Source: Rhynochetos jubatus
Taxonomy: Eukaryota; Chordata; Aves; Eurypygiformes; Rhynochetidae
Direction: 5' to 3'
Assembly (NCBI GenBank): GCA_027574665.1
Contig: CM050651.1
Coordinates: 1,861,501-1,925,500, forward strand
DNA: 64,000 nt
Shown: piece after piece, positions 1 to 11,737 of the stretch
How positions within the stretch are numbered: position 1 is the stretch's first letter
How the letters are laid out: each line of letters opens with the position of its first letter
Notes under the pieces: model-generated
What the model saw: the letters and a program-made list of their open reading frames with translations, nothing else
The model's database searches: none
What the model was told of the DNA's origin: nothing
Translations under genes and position numbers: made by a program

Positions 1-1743
1 GTTTGCAGTACTTAATTGAAAAGAGCAGCTTAGAACTCAGTTTGAACAGCTGAAAGCATAAAATCAGAGGAACCTGTGTTGTGAGTGATACTCAGTGTTG
101 CTGGTTTGGTACCTAACACTCACAGCAACATCGGTCTTGCAAAGCATTGTCCCACAGGAGAACAGGGATGCATGCGAGGTTTAGAAATCCTGCAAGCAAA
201 TAATAGCATCATAATGCATATAGCAGCACGTGTATTTTCAACATAGAGTCTATGAGTCTATCTTGTACTTCCAGGCTTCTCTCCCTAATAATTTATGAGA
301 ATGATTTGATAGTTTAATATGCTTTGTGACAAAAGGAATTTAAGCAATCAATCACATCCAGTCAGCATGGAGCTCATTTGGCAGTATCATAAATTAGGAG
401 AAACTTGCTTTACCTGTGGTGAAGTCAACCCTCTGAGATGATGCATATTCTGCTGTGAACCAAAGGAAAACTGCTTGGAAGCAGTAAAATGTTTACCTAG
501 TGATACGTTCTCATAATCTGGAAGCATCTTTCGAGTGTGCTTATTGGATGGGTTTTAAAGAAGCAGGATAAGTATAGTAGTCTAGCAGGTCGTGATGTAT
601 TTTTATGTGCTCTGCATTATGTAATTACTTGATGAGGGATTGGAATACACAGATAAAACCATCCTCATTAAGATTATTACAAAACTAGTTTGAAAGTTTT
701 TCTGTCTTTTTTAACTTTTTTGGCAGCACAGTAAGTGTAAGGCAACCTAAGATGTTTTTAAAATAGTTATTTTTGAGTAAATTACTTCTTAGTATGAATC
801 ATGGATAACGGAAACTACCGAATTCATTAGAGATGAAAGGTAAAAGCCTGTTGATAAGAGGGATCATTCCAGCTGTGATCAGGTTAGGAGAATGGATTTT
901 GCCTGCATTAGTAGTTGCCTCATTTTTACTCTTTGAATTGTATATAAATCTTAGGATTTGGGTTTGGGGCTTGGTTTGATTTTTTTGTTTGTTCGGGTTT
1001 TGTGTGCGTTTTTTTGGTTGGGTTTGTTGGTGGGTTTTTTTGGTGGTGGTGTTTTGTGAGGGTTGTTTTTTGTTTGTTTCCTCCACACACACACTGGATG
1101 GAACATCCTAGTTTTTCTTGTTAAAAAAACAAGTATCAGTTTATCAATTTGGTTTAATTCTCTTTCAATTGCTTCTGAGCCTTTCTTTGGTCATAACTAT
1201 TATTAAATTTCTTTTTACTTCACTGCCATAAGCTGAAATAGTTTTAAAAAACAGATTTGGGTTGTTTCTGCTTATTTTCAAAACTGGTGAAGATAAAGGT
1301 AATGATAAAACAAAACCCTCCTGTATATACACACAAAGCAAAAAAGCCTGCTCTTGAGTTCCCTCTAGACATCTATGATTAATAAAAAAATTTCAGACTG
1401 AGAAATACTCTGTGTTAGGGTTTTGGGTTTTGTTGTTTGGTTTTTGGTCTGTTGTTTTTTTGGGGGAGGTGGGAGAGGGATGGGGGCAGTATTTAGCGCT
1501 GTTTAATGTTGTGTTGGGATCTGAAGTATTATTTTAAAACAAAAATGAGATATTCCATTTTGAAAGTAAAAGCAAACTATTTCCTAAGCTTACTCCCTAA
1601 ATATTTAGCTGGTGCTTTCCATCTCATCTTCTGAAATAAGGCTGTAAATAATAGACCGTTTCTTTAATATGAGCATTCTTCAGTCAGTACAACCCTATCA
1701 TCAACCTTATCATAATGAACAACTTATCATTCTTTTTTTCCAG
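1..1743 (+). other. INPP4B: INPP4B intron, 3' part (upstream exon outside window)
   Basis: Non-coding sequence ending in a good acceptor: a T-rich tract followed by CAG at 1741-1743. It holds two G/T-rich low-complexity patches (about 955-1083 and 1411-1465) and an otherwise ordinary AT-rich intron background. No exon-like frame with splice sites was seen. That it is an intron is inferred from the exon that follows, because the preceding exon is not in the window. Confidence 0.8.
955..1083. repeat. G/T-rich low-complexity tract
   Basis: The + strand is almost entirely G and T, built from degenerate GGTTTT and TTTTTTGG units. The apparent minus-strand open frame across it is rich in Gln, Lys, Thr and Asn, purely a result of this composition. 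A shorter, similar patch lies at about 1411-1465. Confidence 0.75.
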
Positions 1744-1856
1744 GTCTACCGCATTTTCAAGAACAAAATGATTTAAAGGGATTGCTAGAAAATCTCCATC
1801 AAAATATCCAGGCCAAAAAGAGAAAGAATGTAGAAATCATGTGGCTGGCTGCGACG
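1744..1856 (+). CDS. INPP4B: INPP4B internal coding exon (just upstream of catalytic-motif exon)
   Basis: A 113-base exon between a T-rich/CAG acceptor and a GTAAGC donor. It starts with the last two bases of a split codon and ends on a codon boundary. The frame reads [19 protein letters not shown], then a basic stretch (QAKKRKN) and VEIMWLAAT, with no stop. It joins in frame to [19 protein letters not shown] in the next exon, which identifies the type II inositol polyphosphate 4-phosphatase. The enzyme removes the 4-phosphate from PtdIns(3,4)P2 (and from soluble inositol polyphosphates), damping PI3K/Akt signalling at endosomal and plasma membranes. This exon encodes the segment leading into the phosphatase active site. 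The N-terminal C2 domain and earlier exons lie upstream of the window. Paralogue INPP4A is the main alternative; the following exons favour INPP4B. Confidence 0.9.
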
Positions 1857-4800
1857 GTAAGCTATCTTCTTTCAAATATGTTCACATGTTGAACTAATTT
1901 TCACATGCCTGCTGATACTGTGAAATGGATTTTAAGGATACGATTGGAAAACTCAATTATTAAAATAGGTAGGTAGGCTGAAATGACTCTCTAATATTTC
2001 CATTCTAATGGTCTCTCATCCTCTCTCATGAATATATCTCTTCTTCCTACAGTTAAATGACAGGTATTTTCTTTCTCTCACTTTTTTTAACTGGTAGAAC
2101 TGACTAGAACTCAAAGCAAGAAATGGTCTTGGTCACTCTGTTGTCCCCTACATCCTCCAGGCCCTGTAGCTGCAGAGCATCTCATAGCCAGGCAGTCTGT
2201 GGCCTGTGCTGCCACTTGGGGTTGTCTTGTCCCAGATGCAGGAATTTTCATTTATCTCAGTGGGTTGTCTAACAGGGTAAAAGAGGTTTGCTTTTTGTTT
2301 GGGACATGGTTTTTTTCTTTATCTGAGTCTAGGTTTAGGCAGAGGTATCCCTTGCTCCCCAGTACAGGCAGAATCAATTCTATGGATGATCATGTGTAAC
2401 TGTAAATAGATCACCTTATATGTCAGACAATACAGTATTCAGCTACAGTACTGAACTTCTTTTCTTGTTTAAAATCATATCCATTTTTTGATAACATAGA
2501 ACTTGGTTATTCAAAATATCTTCCTTTTATTGTTTGATGTCCGTAAGTCTTGAGGTATGATGCAGGACATCCTGGCTTTTGTTTAATATTGCTGCACTCA
2601 ACTGTTGATTTTCTGTTTTCAGTTCTTGGTTTTCTATAATTAAGGTACTGATGCTTTATAAATAAGTGTTCAATTGTATCAGTACAACTTCTACTCAGTC
2701 ATGTTTAATGTTTTGGGGTTTTTTTTAGCCAGTGTGACCATGACAGCCACACCAAAGGCAGTGATATCAACGCAAAATAAGCTAGATATGCAAAGGGCAG
2801 ACTTTCAGACACAGGGAGAACACAAAGAAAAATGTTTATCAGACAACTTTGCTTTATTCGCATAATTTCTTTTTGTTTTGAAGTTCCGTGTTTTTTGGAC
2901 ATGTCAAAAAAACTCAAATCCAAACACACCACCCAACTCTTAGATGTTTATAAAGAGCTCGAGCTTTCCAGGAGTGTGAAACTGAACCAGGTCATTGTCT
3001 TGGATTTAGAAAAGTACCCTTGGTGTCTGCCCAAGCAGAGACTTGAGTCTTTGGTATCTACTGAACTTGAAGCAAGACCTTGTGTTTTGGCGAGCATTCA
3101 AATGCATATGGCCTTCAAGGCAAATAAATATTTAATACAAAATATTAATTCAATTTTCCATGACTTTAACACCAGGAACAAGACAACATTAACTATGTCT
3201 TTGTATTAATAACACTGCTGTAATGTTTTTATATTGCTAATAACATTTTGCCTTGTGGTTAATAAATATTACCACATGCTACTGCAGTGTAAGTCTGTTG
3301 TGAGTAAAAATATAAGCTTGTCCTGCAGTCTGTTTCTGCAATTACTATGAAACATTGCTTTTGAAAGAAGTAAAAGATAAATCAATATAGGGTAATGTAA
3401 AATAAGCTACAAAGAATGTGACAATTTACTTAAACTTTGGATATAGAAATTGTCCCCTACCATCTATTCAGGACTCCCTGAAAATAATTTCATGGGTAAA
3501 AGGCATTCTTTGGGCGTACAAACCGCTTCAGATTTTTTCTTCACTGTAGTCTATTTATCTTTGCGTTACCTTACTGTAACCTTCTAAAAGGAGTATTTCT
3601 GGACCCGTTGACCTGTACACTGTTATGCTGTGTTACATTTACTTATTGGAAAGGCATGATTCCCTGCTGTAAGGATATCACTTTGTTATTGCAGTGGATG
3701 TATGAGATTCTACATGGATATGCATATATATCTGCACCTCTATATAATAATCTCTGTTGTAATGGGACTCTGAGAATACATCTGCATTTTACAAGTCGAC
3801 TTTTGCAAATTGGTATCACAAACGTTTCCTATTCTAAATATAATGGGACTGAGATTTAAATGTTATACCTCTTTATTTCCTAAGCTGAATCCTTCATCTT
3901 CTGTCTTATATCAGGAAAAACAGTCAGAGTATTGATTTATCCTGGTTTTGCTCTTCATGGATTTATATGCTTTTATCATCCCCTCTTTAAACTTAATCAC
4001 ACTCCTAATCATTTAAATCTGTGTTCGTAAGGGAGAACTTCCAAAGCTCTAATAAATGTAAAGTCTTTTTCTCCTCCTCCTATTCCTTCAACATGGAAGA
4101 AGTGAGCAAAACTGAGGATAGAATTCAGGCTGGACACTAATTGTAAGCTGTGTGTTCTGATATGATGATATTACCATAAATTTTGTATTGTCCCTTACTA
4201 GATTTTTAGAGCATTAGGTCACCCTGTTTGCCCATTTTAGTTATTTACTTTAACTGCCTGTTTAGTGAACTGTCATTTGGAGGATTTATCTGGGCCAGCC
4301 TAGCAGGTTAGCCTGTGTTTCTCCTTTAATCAGAATGTAAGGATTTTTTAATTTGTTTATTTAAGTTAACAGATTGTTTTCTATTTAATCCTCTTAATGA
4401 TTGAGACATTTGTACTGAACTTCAATGCAAAATAAGCTTTTGGCTATGGTCGCTTGTTTGTTGTGCCTAGAACACTTCTCAGCTCAAAAATGACACTCAC
4501 TAGGCAGCACTTTGTATGTATGCTGTCAGCACAGATTTGGAATTTAGTCTTCCCTCCCCCCATCAGAGGCCATCACTCATCCAGAATTACCTGGTTTTTT
4601 GTTAAGACTCATTCACTTTGAATAGTCACAATGACTCATGGACTCCAAAAGAAACTAGTGTAAAGGGAATTAATCTCTTCAATTAAGCAGTTACATTCTT
4701 TCACAGTGTTATCAGCCCTTCTTGACACTTTCTTTCTTAAGAAAAAAAAAGAAGTCTTAAAGTACTGTATTTAAATCCCAATGCCACTTTCCAAATTCTT

Positions 4801-5773
4801 AAACAGATTTAAGTTCTAAAATTCAAATTGTGAGGCAGAGGGTATTACCTGTTCTTAGGACAAAATACATCAGGGGAAAGGCAGGCCCATACTGGGCAAA
4901 CCAGCTCTCCTTCAAATTTTTCTTTTTCTAGTAAAATGTTGTTTGAACCCAAAGTATAAACTCATAGGCCAGTATAATGACAAAGTGATTCGAAGTGTCA
5001 GAAATTACCCTTGAAAGTATGTCATGGTTCCATTATCCCTTATAATTTTGTCCAAATGTACAGTTAAAGTAGACACTCCATGGCAGTTATTTGTCTTAAG
5101 CTTTAATCGTTTTGGGTCATGCACTGAACAGTTTGCCTGTTGAAAGTAAGACTGTATTTAAATTCAGTACATAGATAGAAGTGTCTGTATCCATACTCTC
5201 ATGAGGAACTAGTCCTCTACGTTCACGAGTCTGAGGTAAAAAAGACTTGTCGAAGTTTTTTCTTTTTTTTTTTTTTTTTTCCAACATTCCTTAGGCGCTA
5301 AGACAATTAAGCTTTAATTGAATAGGTTGGTTGCCACAAAGTGAGGAAAAGATGAAAGAACTTTTCCTTTTATAGTCTAGGCTAGCACAAATACTTTTTA
5401 TTTCAAGTCCAAGAAATTGGATGCAATGGTTTGGGAAGGTGTAGTACATGCAGACATTTTGGTGTCTTGCTTTTTCACAATGCTTTCACCTCTTGTGGCA
5501 CTGTGCCAGGCCAGAATGGGCATAATCCTTAGAATATGAAAATCCCCAAGGCAGCAGTAATAGCTGATTTAACTGCAAAGACACACGTCAGCAGCCATAT
5601 GATTCAGATTGGAGTTACTACCTTTTAATAGCTATTTTCTTTGTGAGAAATACTGTAGTTCCCTGTATTCATTGTCTGTGGTTGCAAAATTGTGGGCATT
5701 TCACAGTCTGCCTAGCCTGTAGAGAACACAGGGTGTGAAAAGGGCAGTGCTTTGACATCTGCCTGTATTCCAG
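1857..5773 (+). other. INPP4B: INPP4B intron between the two catalytic-domain exons
   Basis: About 3.9 kb, with donor GTAAGC at 1857 and acceptor TTCCAG ending at 5773. The sequence is AT-rich with a T-rich run at about 5262-5280. Open frames inside it (for example one of 125 codons at 2832-3209) have no splice context or recognisable domain. No repeat family or RNA gene was recognised here. Confidence 0.85.
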
Positions 5774-5928
5774 ATTTGCCGTAAACTGAATGGAGTCCGT
5801 TTCACCTGCTGCAAAAGTGCCAAGGATCGGACATCCATGTCGGTGACGCTGGAGCAGTGCTCCATCTTGAGGGAAGAACATCAGCTTCACAAAGACTTCT
5901 TTATTCGGGCACTGGACTGTATGAGAAG
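5774..5928 (+). CDS. INPP4B: INPP4B exon with the CX5R phosphatase active site
   Basis: A 155-base exon with acceptor CAG at 5771-5773 and donor GTATGT at 5929. It begins on a codon boundary and ends with two bases (AG) of a split codon. The protein contains [12 protein letters not shown]: the nucleophilic Cys codon is at 5810-5812 and the phosphate-binding Arg at 5828-5830, with the two Lys residues typical of 4-phosphatases between them (C-K-S-A-K-D-R). Downstream residues [15 protein letters not shown] and [10 protein letters not shown] match my memory of INPP4B. INPP4A reads EHGMAPQVFTQALECM at the same place, so the choice of paralogue is fairly firm. All visible active-site residues are intact. 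The trailing AG phase is the branch point: it can splice to either of two terminal exons, at 32742 or 34155. Confidence 0.95.
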
Positions 5929-6481
5929 GTATGTGGAGATTTTTGCATGTCCCTTGCATTTTGAGCTAAGCCAGGAACTACGGTACAAAACCGTCTAAAG
6001 CCAGTTGCAAATGCACGATAGGCCCTGGCTCTGATTTAGCAGAGAACTGACCAGCAGCATGCTGGCTGGTAAGTCAGTTCTGCACGCAAGATCTTTGCAA
6101 CTGCATGTTTTATCAATAATTAGCAGTTTCTGAGATAGGTTTGTGAAACCTTGTAAGGGTCGCTTCACTGACTAGAATTTGACCAAGGGAATTAGCAGTT
6201 ATTTTAACAATTTCATAGACTTTCATAAGGCTTAAAATTTTAACAACATTCTAGGATCGTATTAAAAAAGAAGTTATTTCAAGAATATTTTTAAAAATGT
6301 TTATACACTCATTAAATAATCTATATAACATTTAGATAAATACTGTGAAAGCAGAATAAGCATTTGTTACAGATGAACTCTTATTGGTTCATGTTATTAA
6401 AACTAAAAGAAACATCCAAGTAGGTTTGGAATGCTGGTGGTTGCCACTAATGTCTGATAAAATCTTTACTGTGCTTAAAGG

Positions 6482-6517
6482 AAAAAAAAACAAAAACAAA
6501 CAAAACAAAACAAAAAA
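6482..6517. repeat. A-rich (CAAAA)n-like simple repeat
   Basis: A run of A followed by degenerate CAAAA/CAAA units inside the large intron. No adjoining sequence was recognised as a retroelement, so I treat it as a simple repeat and not a poly(A) tail. Confidence 0.7.
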
Positions 6518-8433
6518 CCCAAATTAAAAGTGTTTTATTCTAAATTACAACTAGACAGAAATTGAGGGTGATGTTATCAGGAATGTGTGATTAAAAGATG
6601 TAAAGATTTCTCACTAATTGAATCTTTGATGAATTAAAAAAAAATTAAGCAGGCAAGTTTTTATCATAAAATTAATTGAGATGCTATGTTCTCTAAAGAA
6701 ACTTTCAGCATTGGCTTTAATGGGTACTGCATTGTATTTTCCATAAGAGTCAAAAAAAGGTATCCACAGCATTCAGATAGTATACAGTAAAGGTCACTGC
6801 AGAGCTAACAGAAAATGTTCTGGTCAGCCTGTGAAGACGTAACAGCATCATGTCTTGCACGTAGGTGAAACACAAATTGTTTGTATGTTGGGTTTGCAAA
6901 GATCATACTAAGTAAGCAATCAAATTTAAAGTCTGTAATTGATAATTCTTCGCCTTAGTATTGTCAGATGAGGTGTTTAATGTCTAGATTAACACTGTAA
7001 GTTTACACTGGTAGGGTCCTTTTGGCTTTCAGCAGAGATAGGTATTCTAAAGAAAAAAGGTAATATTTACAAAGAGTAATTGAGCAGAGGACTGAGATGG
7101 CTTAGATGTAGAGTTGGTTTGCAAGGTGCTAGTGTACTGTGATGAATTAAACTAAGGTGTATCGTTTTGTATGTGTCATCAGCTTGCATAAATCCCTTGG
7201 TCTCTGCGATATTTCAGTGAGTGAATGACTTGTATGCAGTCTTTCATAACTACATGTTTTGACATTAATGAAAAAATTCTGAGTTTTCTGTGTTAAATTT
7301 CATTTGTGTTGGCATTTCAAATATGTTTTTTTCTTTTATGTCTCCAACAAGTAAAAAAGTATGTAAGTTATAGTAAATTAGTAGATACCAGCAAAATAAT
7401 TATACAAAATCATTATTCTGTTAGAATAGCATTAAGTAGTAGGTTAGAAAAGTTTCACAGATACAAACCTGATTTAATAAAAAATAAAAGCCCTGATATT
7501 TACTCAAACTAACATTATTACAAAAGTGTAGTCGTTTTTTGTATATTAAAATGTAAGCAACTTTGGGTGCTTTTACATCACATAACTGCTCTGAAAGCTA
7601 AGAAGATTAACACATTAGTTACATTTGCAGACAACAAGAAATTGTAGTCACAAAAGAACGGTAAAAAGCCCAGAAAATCTGGAGAAACCTTAAAAAACAA
7701 ATGAGCAGATGGGTATATGAGGTTGAAGCACCATCACAGAAATGTTAGCTCTATGTTTTTCCTATAGATTTCAACAGAGAAAAGCTGTATCCTGCTAATA
7801 TCTTGTAAATTAATTTGAAACAGCTTGGAACTTAAGTAGATGCTGTGTTGGGTGGAAGATAGTAGTTTTATGTCTGGGACGTAAAGCAAGGACCTTGCAA
7901 GTAGTGGCAGAAGTATACAAAATAACCATCACCATTGGGATAATACATTAATAGATAGATTTCTTCCCTATGCTAGTTTCTGTCTGTACAACACTGTTCA
8001 CATAACTAAAGGTTAAAAAAAAAAATAATCAGGTAACTATTTTTCTCATGAGCTGGTGAATGAAAGCCTGAAAAATCAGAATAGAAGAATAAAAATGCCC
8101 AATGGGGAGATGTAGTCCTGAACTCTGTCATACTGGTCAGACAGGTTTAAGAGCTCTCTTTGGGGGCTCTTTGTGGTGTCTTTGGTGCTACAGATATTCA
8201 GCAGGGACTCCTGTTGCTCCCCCGTGGCTACCCATATGTTGCTGGAGGTGCTTAGGGGAGCGGTGCTGGGAGCTGCAGGCTCTTCTCCCTCTCCGCTGCT
8301 GAGTGGGTGGTGTGGCAAGGACCCTCCAGCTGGGCTCTCCTCTGGTAGGCAGGAAAGGGCAGAAAGGGCAACTGCAGAGAGAGGCAATTTGAGAGAGCAA
8401 ACTGGGAAGGAAGGAAAAAACAGCCAGGCAAAA

Positions 8434-8455
8434 GGGGGGGGGGGGGGGGGGGGGG
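8434..8455. repeat. Uninterrupted G22 tract in a GC-rich patch
   Basis: Twenty-two consecutive G residues on the + (coding, hence pre-mRNA) strand. They lie at the end of a locally GC- and purine-rich segment of about 400 bases (8090-8490) within an AT-rich intron. Several short open frames overlap here on both strands but are caused by composition (poly-Gly or poly-Pro). Such a tract could form a G-quadruplex in RNA or DNA. Its exact length in the assembly is prone to sequencing error. Confidence 0.85.
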
Positions 8456-11400
8456 AAAGGCCCTACTTTCCACAGGGAGAGATATAATGGCATTTCAACT
8501 AAACCTCCTGTATTTTACTTGTGGGAAGTTTGGCAGCTATGTTTTTGAGGCTTGTATGAATGAGGTCAACAGACTTGTTTGTTAGTCACTGTGATGCTTG
8601 CCCTTTTGTCCTTTCTTTTTATTTGATTACTATTGAGAGTGTTATTTGAAAGATTATGCTGTGCATTTCTAAGCTTCTCATTGACTACTTGTAGAAGCTT
8701 TTAGAATGATTTTCAGATCCATTTTGTTTCAAGAGCAGGCAGAGAAAAACTATTTGCCGTTTCATTTTAGCAATTTCCCCCTGATGAATCTTCTCTAGAT
8801 CACATCGTTAAACTCTGTCAATCAAATTCCTTTATGCTGATTGCCACAAATCACTTTTAAGCCTTTCAAAAGAACAAGTAGACAAGAAAAATTCAGTTTT
8901 AACATCCAGAATCCTAACAGACTGGATTGACCTTTGAAAGGCTTCCTTCAAGAGTTAACAGCAAGAGATAGAGTACTGTGAAACAAAGTCAGTTGTAAAA
9001 GTAAGTGGCGATTCAAAAGCAGCCTTTATTGGAAATGCCATAATTTTGAGATATGAAAATTATAAAGGTGCCTATGTAGCTGTAAAGCTTTTTCCTTTCC
9101 TGTCAGTGTTGACACAGCTTTGCTGACTGGTGTAAAAGGGAAGCATGTGCTTATGGGTGGCTTTCTTGCCACCAGAAGTTTGGAGATGCTGGACTTCTGT
9201 GTGCTGCTGCTTTTCAGTTTCTCTGACATCCCTAAAATTTTCAGCAAACCAGAGGCAATTTTCAGATGCTTCAGTGTGTTTGCTTTGATGGACATCACAC
9301 AACACTGTTTTCAAAAATACTGCCAGTATCCGTTATTTAATGAATTATTTTGTATGTAGAATCAGTGCCTTGTAGTGGTAAACTATATGATGTTTATCAC
9401 TTTAAAAAAAAACAACCAAAAACCCACCCTGTGCAGAAATATTTCCATTAGTTGTCCCTTTAACTTCTGAAAAATGTGGTGAAACCGTCCAAAGTTTTGT
9501 CACTTACAATGTCAAAAACTGTTTTGTCTTCTGGATGTAACTCTAGCTATTGCAATGCTGCAATTGATGTGTATGTGAAGTGGATATTCCATAAATAATT
9601 CTACATATTATAGTTTTCTTGGTATATGTATGTGAGGTCCATTGATCTTAGTGGCATGCATAGTGCAGGATGAGGAAAATCAATATATTATTCCCTCTGT
9701 ATCCAGTGCTTGCAATTCACATAATATTAAAATCCTATTTATAATGTTGGTGCCACTTTCAAATCATCATTTTTTGCAATCATCAATGTTCTTTTCTTAT
9801 ATTTCCCTTCAGTAATGTGTTAATATTTCCTATCATTCAGTGTTAGCGGTATTCCAAGAGGCAGCAGAGAAGCAAAACTGATTTACCTGAGTTCATTGCA
9901 GTATCTGTCACACGATTCTACCTTTCATCTTTAGGGCTGGTCAGTGCTTGGGGGAGGTTGGACCCTGGTAGGCAGCACACTATGAAGCGGTTCTGTAAAA
10001 GTCGTTTGATTTGGTTGATTTTTTTCTTTTTTCTTCTTTTCTGAACCTCCTTAATTTTAATGTTTCAGTGACAGGGCTCCCTTTTGAGGCCTTGGGTAGT
10101 GAGTAACCTTAGAATCTGGGTTTTGAGCAGGTTTCCAATAAAGCCTCAAAAGTAAAAACAAGCGAGTGATGGTGAAACCTTCAAGCTTTCAGCCTCATCG
10201 TCATTCTTAGCAGGGCACAATACCTGTCAGATATTTCAGACACTGAATACAAAATCTAACTCAATGTGGGACACACTGTTTTCACTTGAAACAGCATTCA
10301 ATGATATTTCAGGATATTTTAGATAAATTGCCTATTAGAAGTCTGATTGAAGCACAAGTAAAAAGAATGAATTGTCTGGGCAACAAGATATGGGCTTTTG
10401 GTGGCCCAGTTATGAAGCAAATAGCTCTGTTTTTAAGGAGCTGTTTGAGAGCATCTTTTCTTAGAGATCATCTTAAAGTTGTGTGACTTGAGAAGGAATG
10501 ACAGCTGTCATAGGTCAGCGACTTGCAGGTGTTCTGGGTGAAAACCACAGGTCCAGGCTGAGATGGACCTTGACGATGGAAGGGCCTATGCCAAACAACA
10601 CAGTGTTGTGACTACTACACAGACTAGGAAGCAGGAGCAATGGGACAGGATAAGAGACACGGATCCACATGCCGATCTTCCTCTGCCTTTCTCCCATCTC
10701 CTCGCTTTCACCCTGTCCCTGCAAGCTTGTGGCAACAGATGCAGTGTGAGGAGTCACACAAAGAGGAAACACATGTTCTCTTTTTCCTTTTCCAGTCCAT
10801 CTGACCTTCTCCGTCTTTTTCTCTGAGAGTATTAGCACAGTGTAAACAAAACTTAAAAGGGAAAGTGTGGCTTCCAACATAGATTTGCCCATAATTCCAT
10901 GGTTCTTTAGAAACTTCACGTTTATATTTTGAGGTACAAACTTTAGATGGAAAGTTTTACACTACCTAATGTATTGAAAAAGGCTGAGCATTAAGTAACA
11001 GCAAGGTCCAATTTTGGTGCATTGAACCACCATCAATTGTGTTTTCTAAAACTAAATTGCTACTTTTTTTAAATAGCAACAATGTGTAGAAGAAAACAAA
11101 ATGGAGAGAGATATTCACAAGGTGTAATAATTATTAATGCAGTTGGCACCTGGCTGGAGTGTTTTAGAATAAAGGTTTATTTCTGAGCATCCTTCTGGAA
11201 GGAGGAAGAGAATCACAGACAATGCTTGCAGGCAAAGTATGAAACAGTAGTTTGAAAAGTCTGTGTTAAATCTAAGCTTTTCTAATATACTAAATTTCAC
11301 AGAATTTATTCTTGTAATGTGTTTTTAAAGCCAAGGGAAAAAAAAAAAAGGAAAACACTTTATTTGCACATCATCCTCAGGAAGGTCGTCAGTGAGGTTC

Positions 11401-11710
11401 AGGCTTCTGCATGGGCAAATAAAGTAAGTTAAATCAGCAGTTGTTTTGTGATACAGTCTCATTTTGTCGGTTTCACTGGGGTCAGATGTTCAAGTCGGTT
11501 TTGGAATGTTCTCTAGCTGACTACAGTGGTTTCATTTCTCCTATACGTCTTTTCTCCAACTTCTTCCCAGATACTAATTTCAGACTTCTTTATGATCAAC
11601 ACCCCAGTCAGAGTCCTGAAAACTCTCTCATGTGAGCTTTCTCTTTTTCACCAGACTATTGCTTGAATATTTCTCTCTGGTTGCTCCTACCTCCCCTGTG
11701 ATGCACGTGG

Positions 11711-11737
11711 CTGCCTTCGTCTGCCTTCGTCTGCCTT
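11711..11737. repeat. Short tandem array of a 10-base unit
   Basis: CTGCCTTCGT occurs twice in tandem and is followed by a partial third copy, CTGCCTT. It lies in the large INPP4B intron and has no apparent function. Confidence 0.8.

Noticed and set aside
2832-3209. 125-codon open frame in the first full intron
   Set aside because: No domain, no splice or promoter context, and lies within an INPP4B intron; consistent with a chance frame.
10515-10919. 134-codon minus-strand open frame in the large intron
   Set aside because: No recognisable family, no exon structure, and an overlapping plus-strand frame of similar quality.
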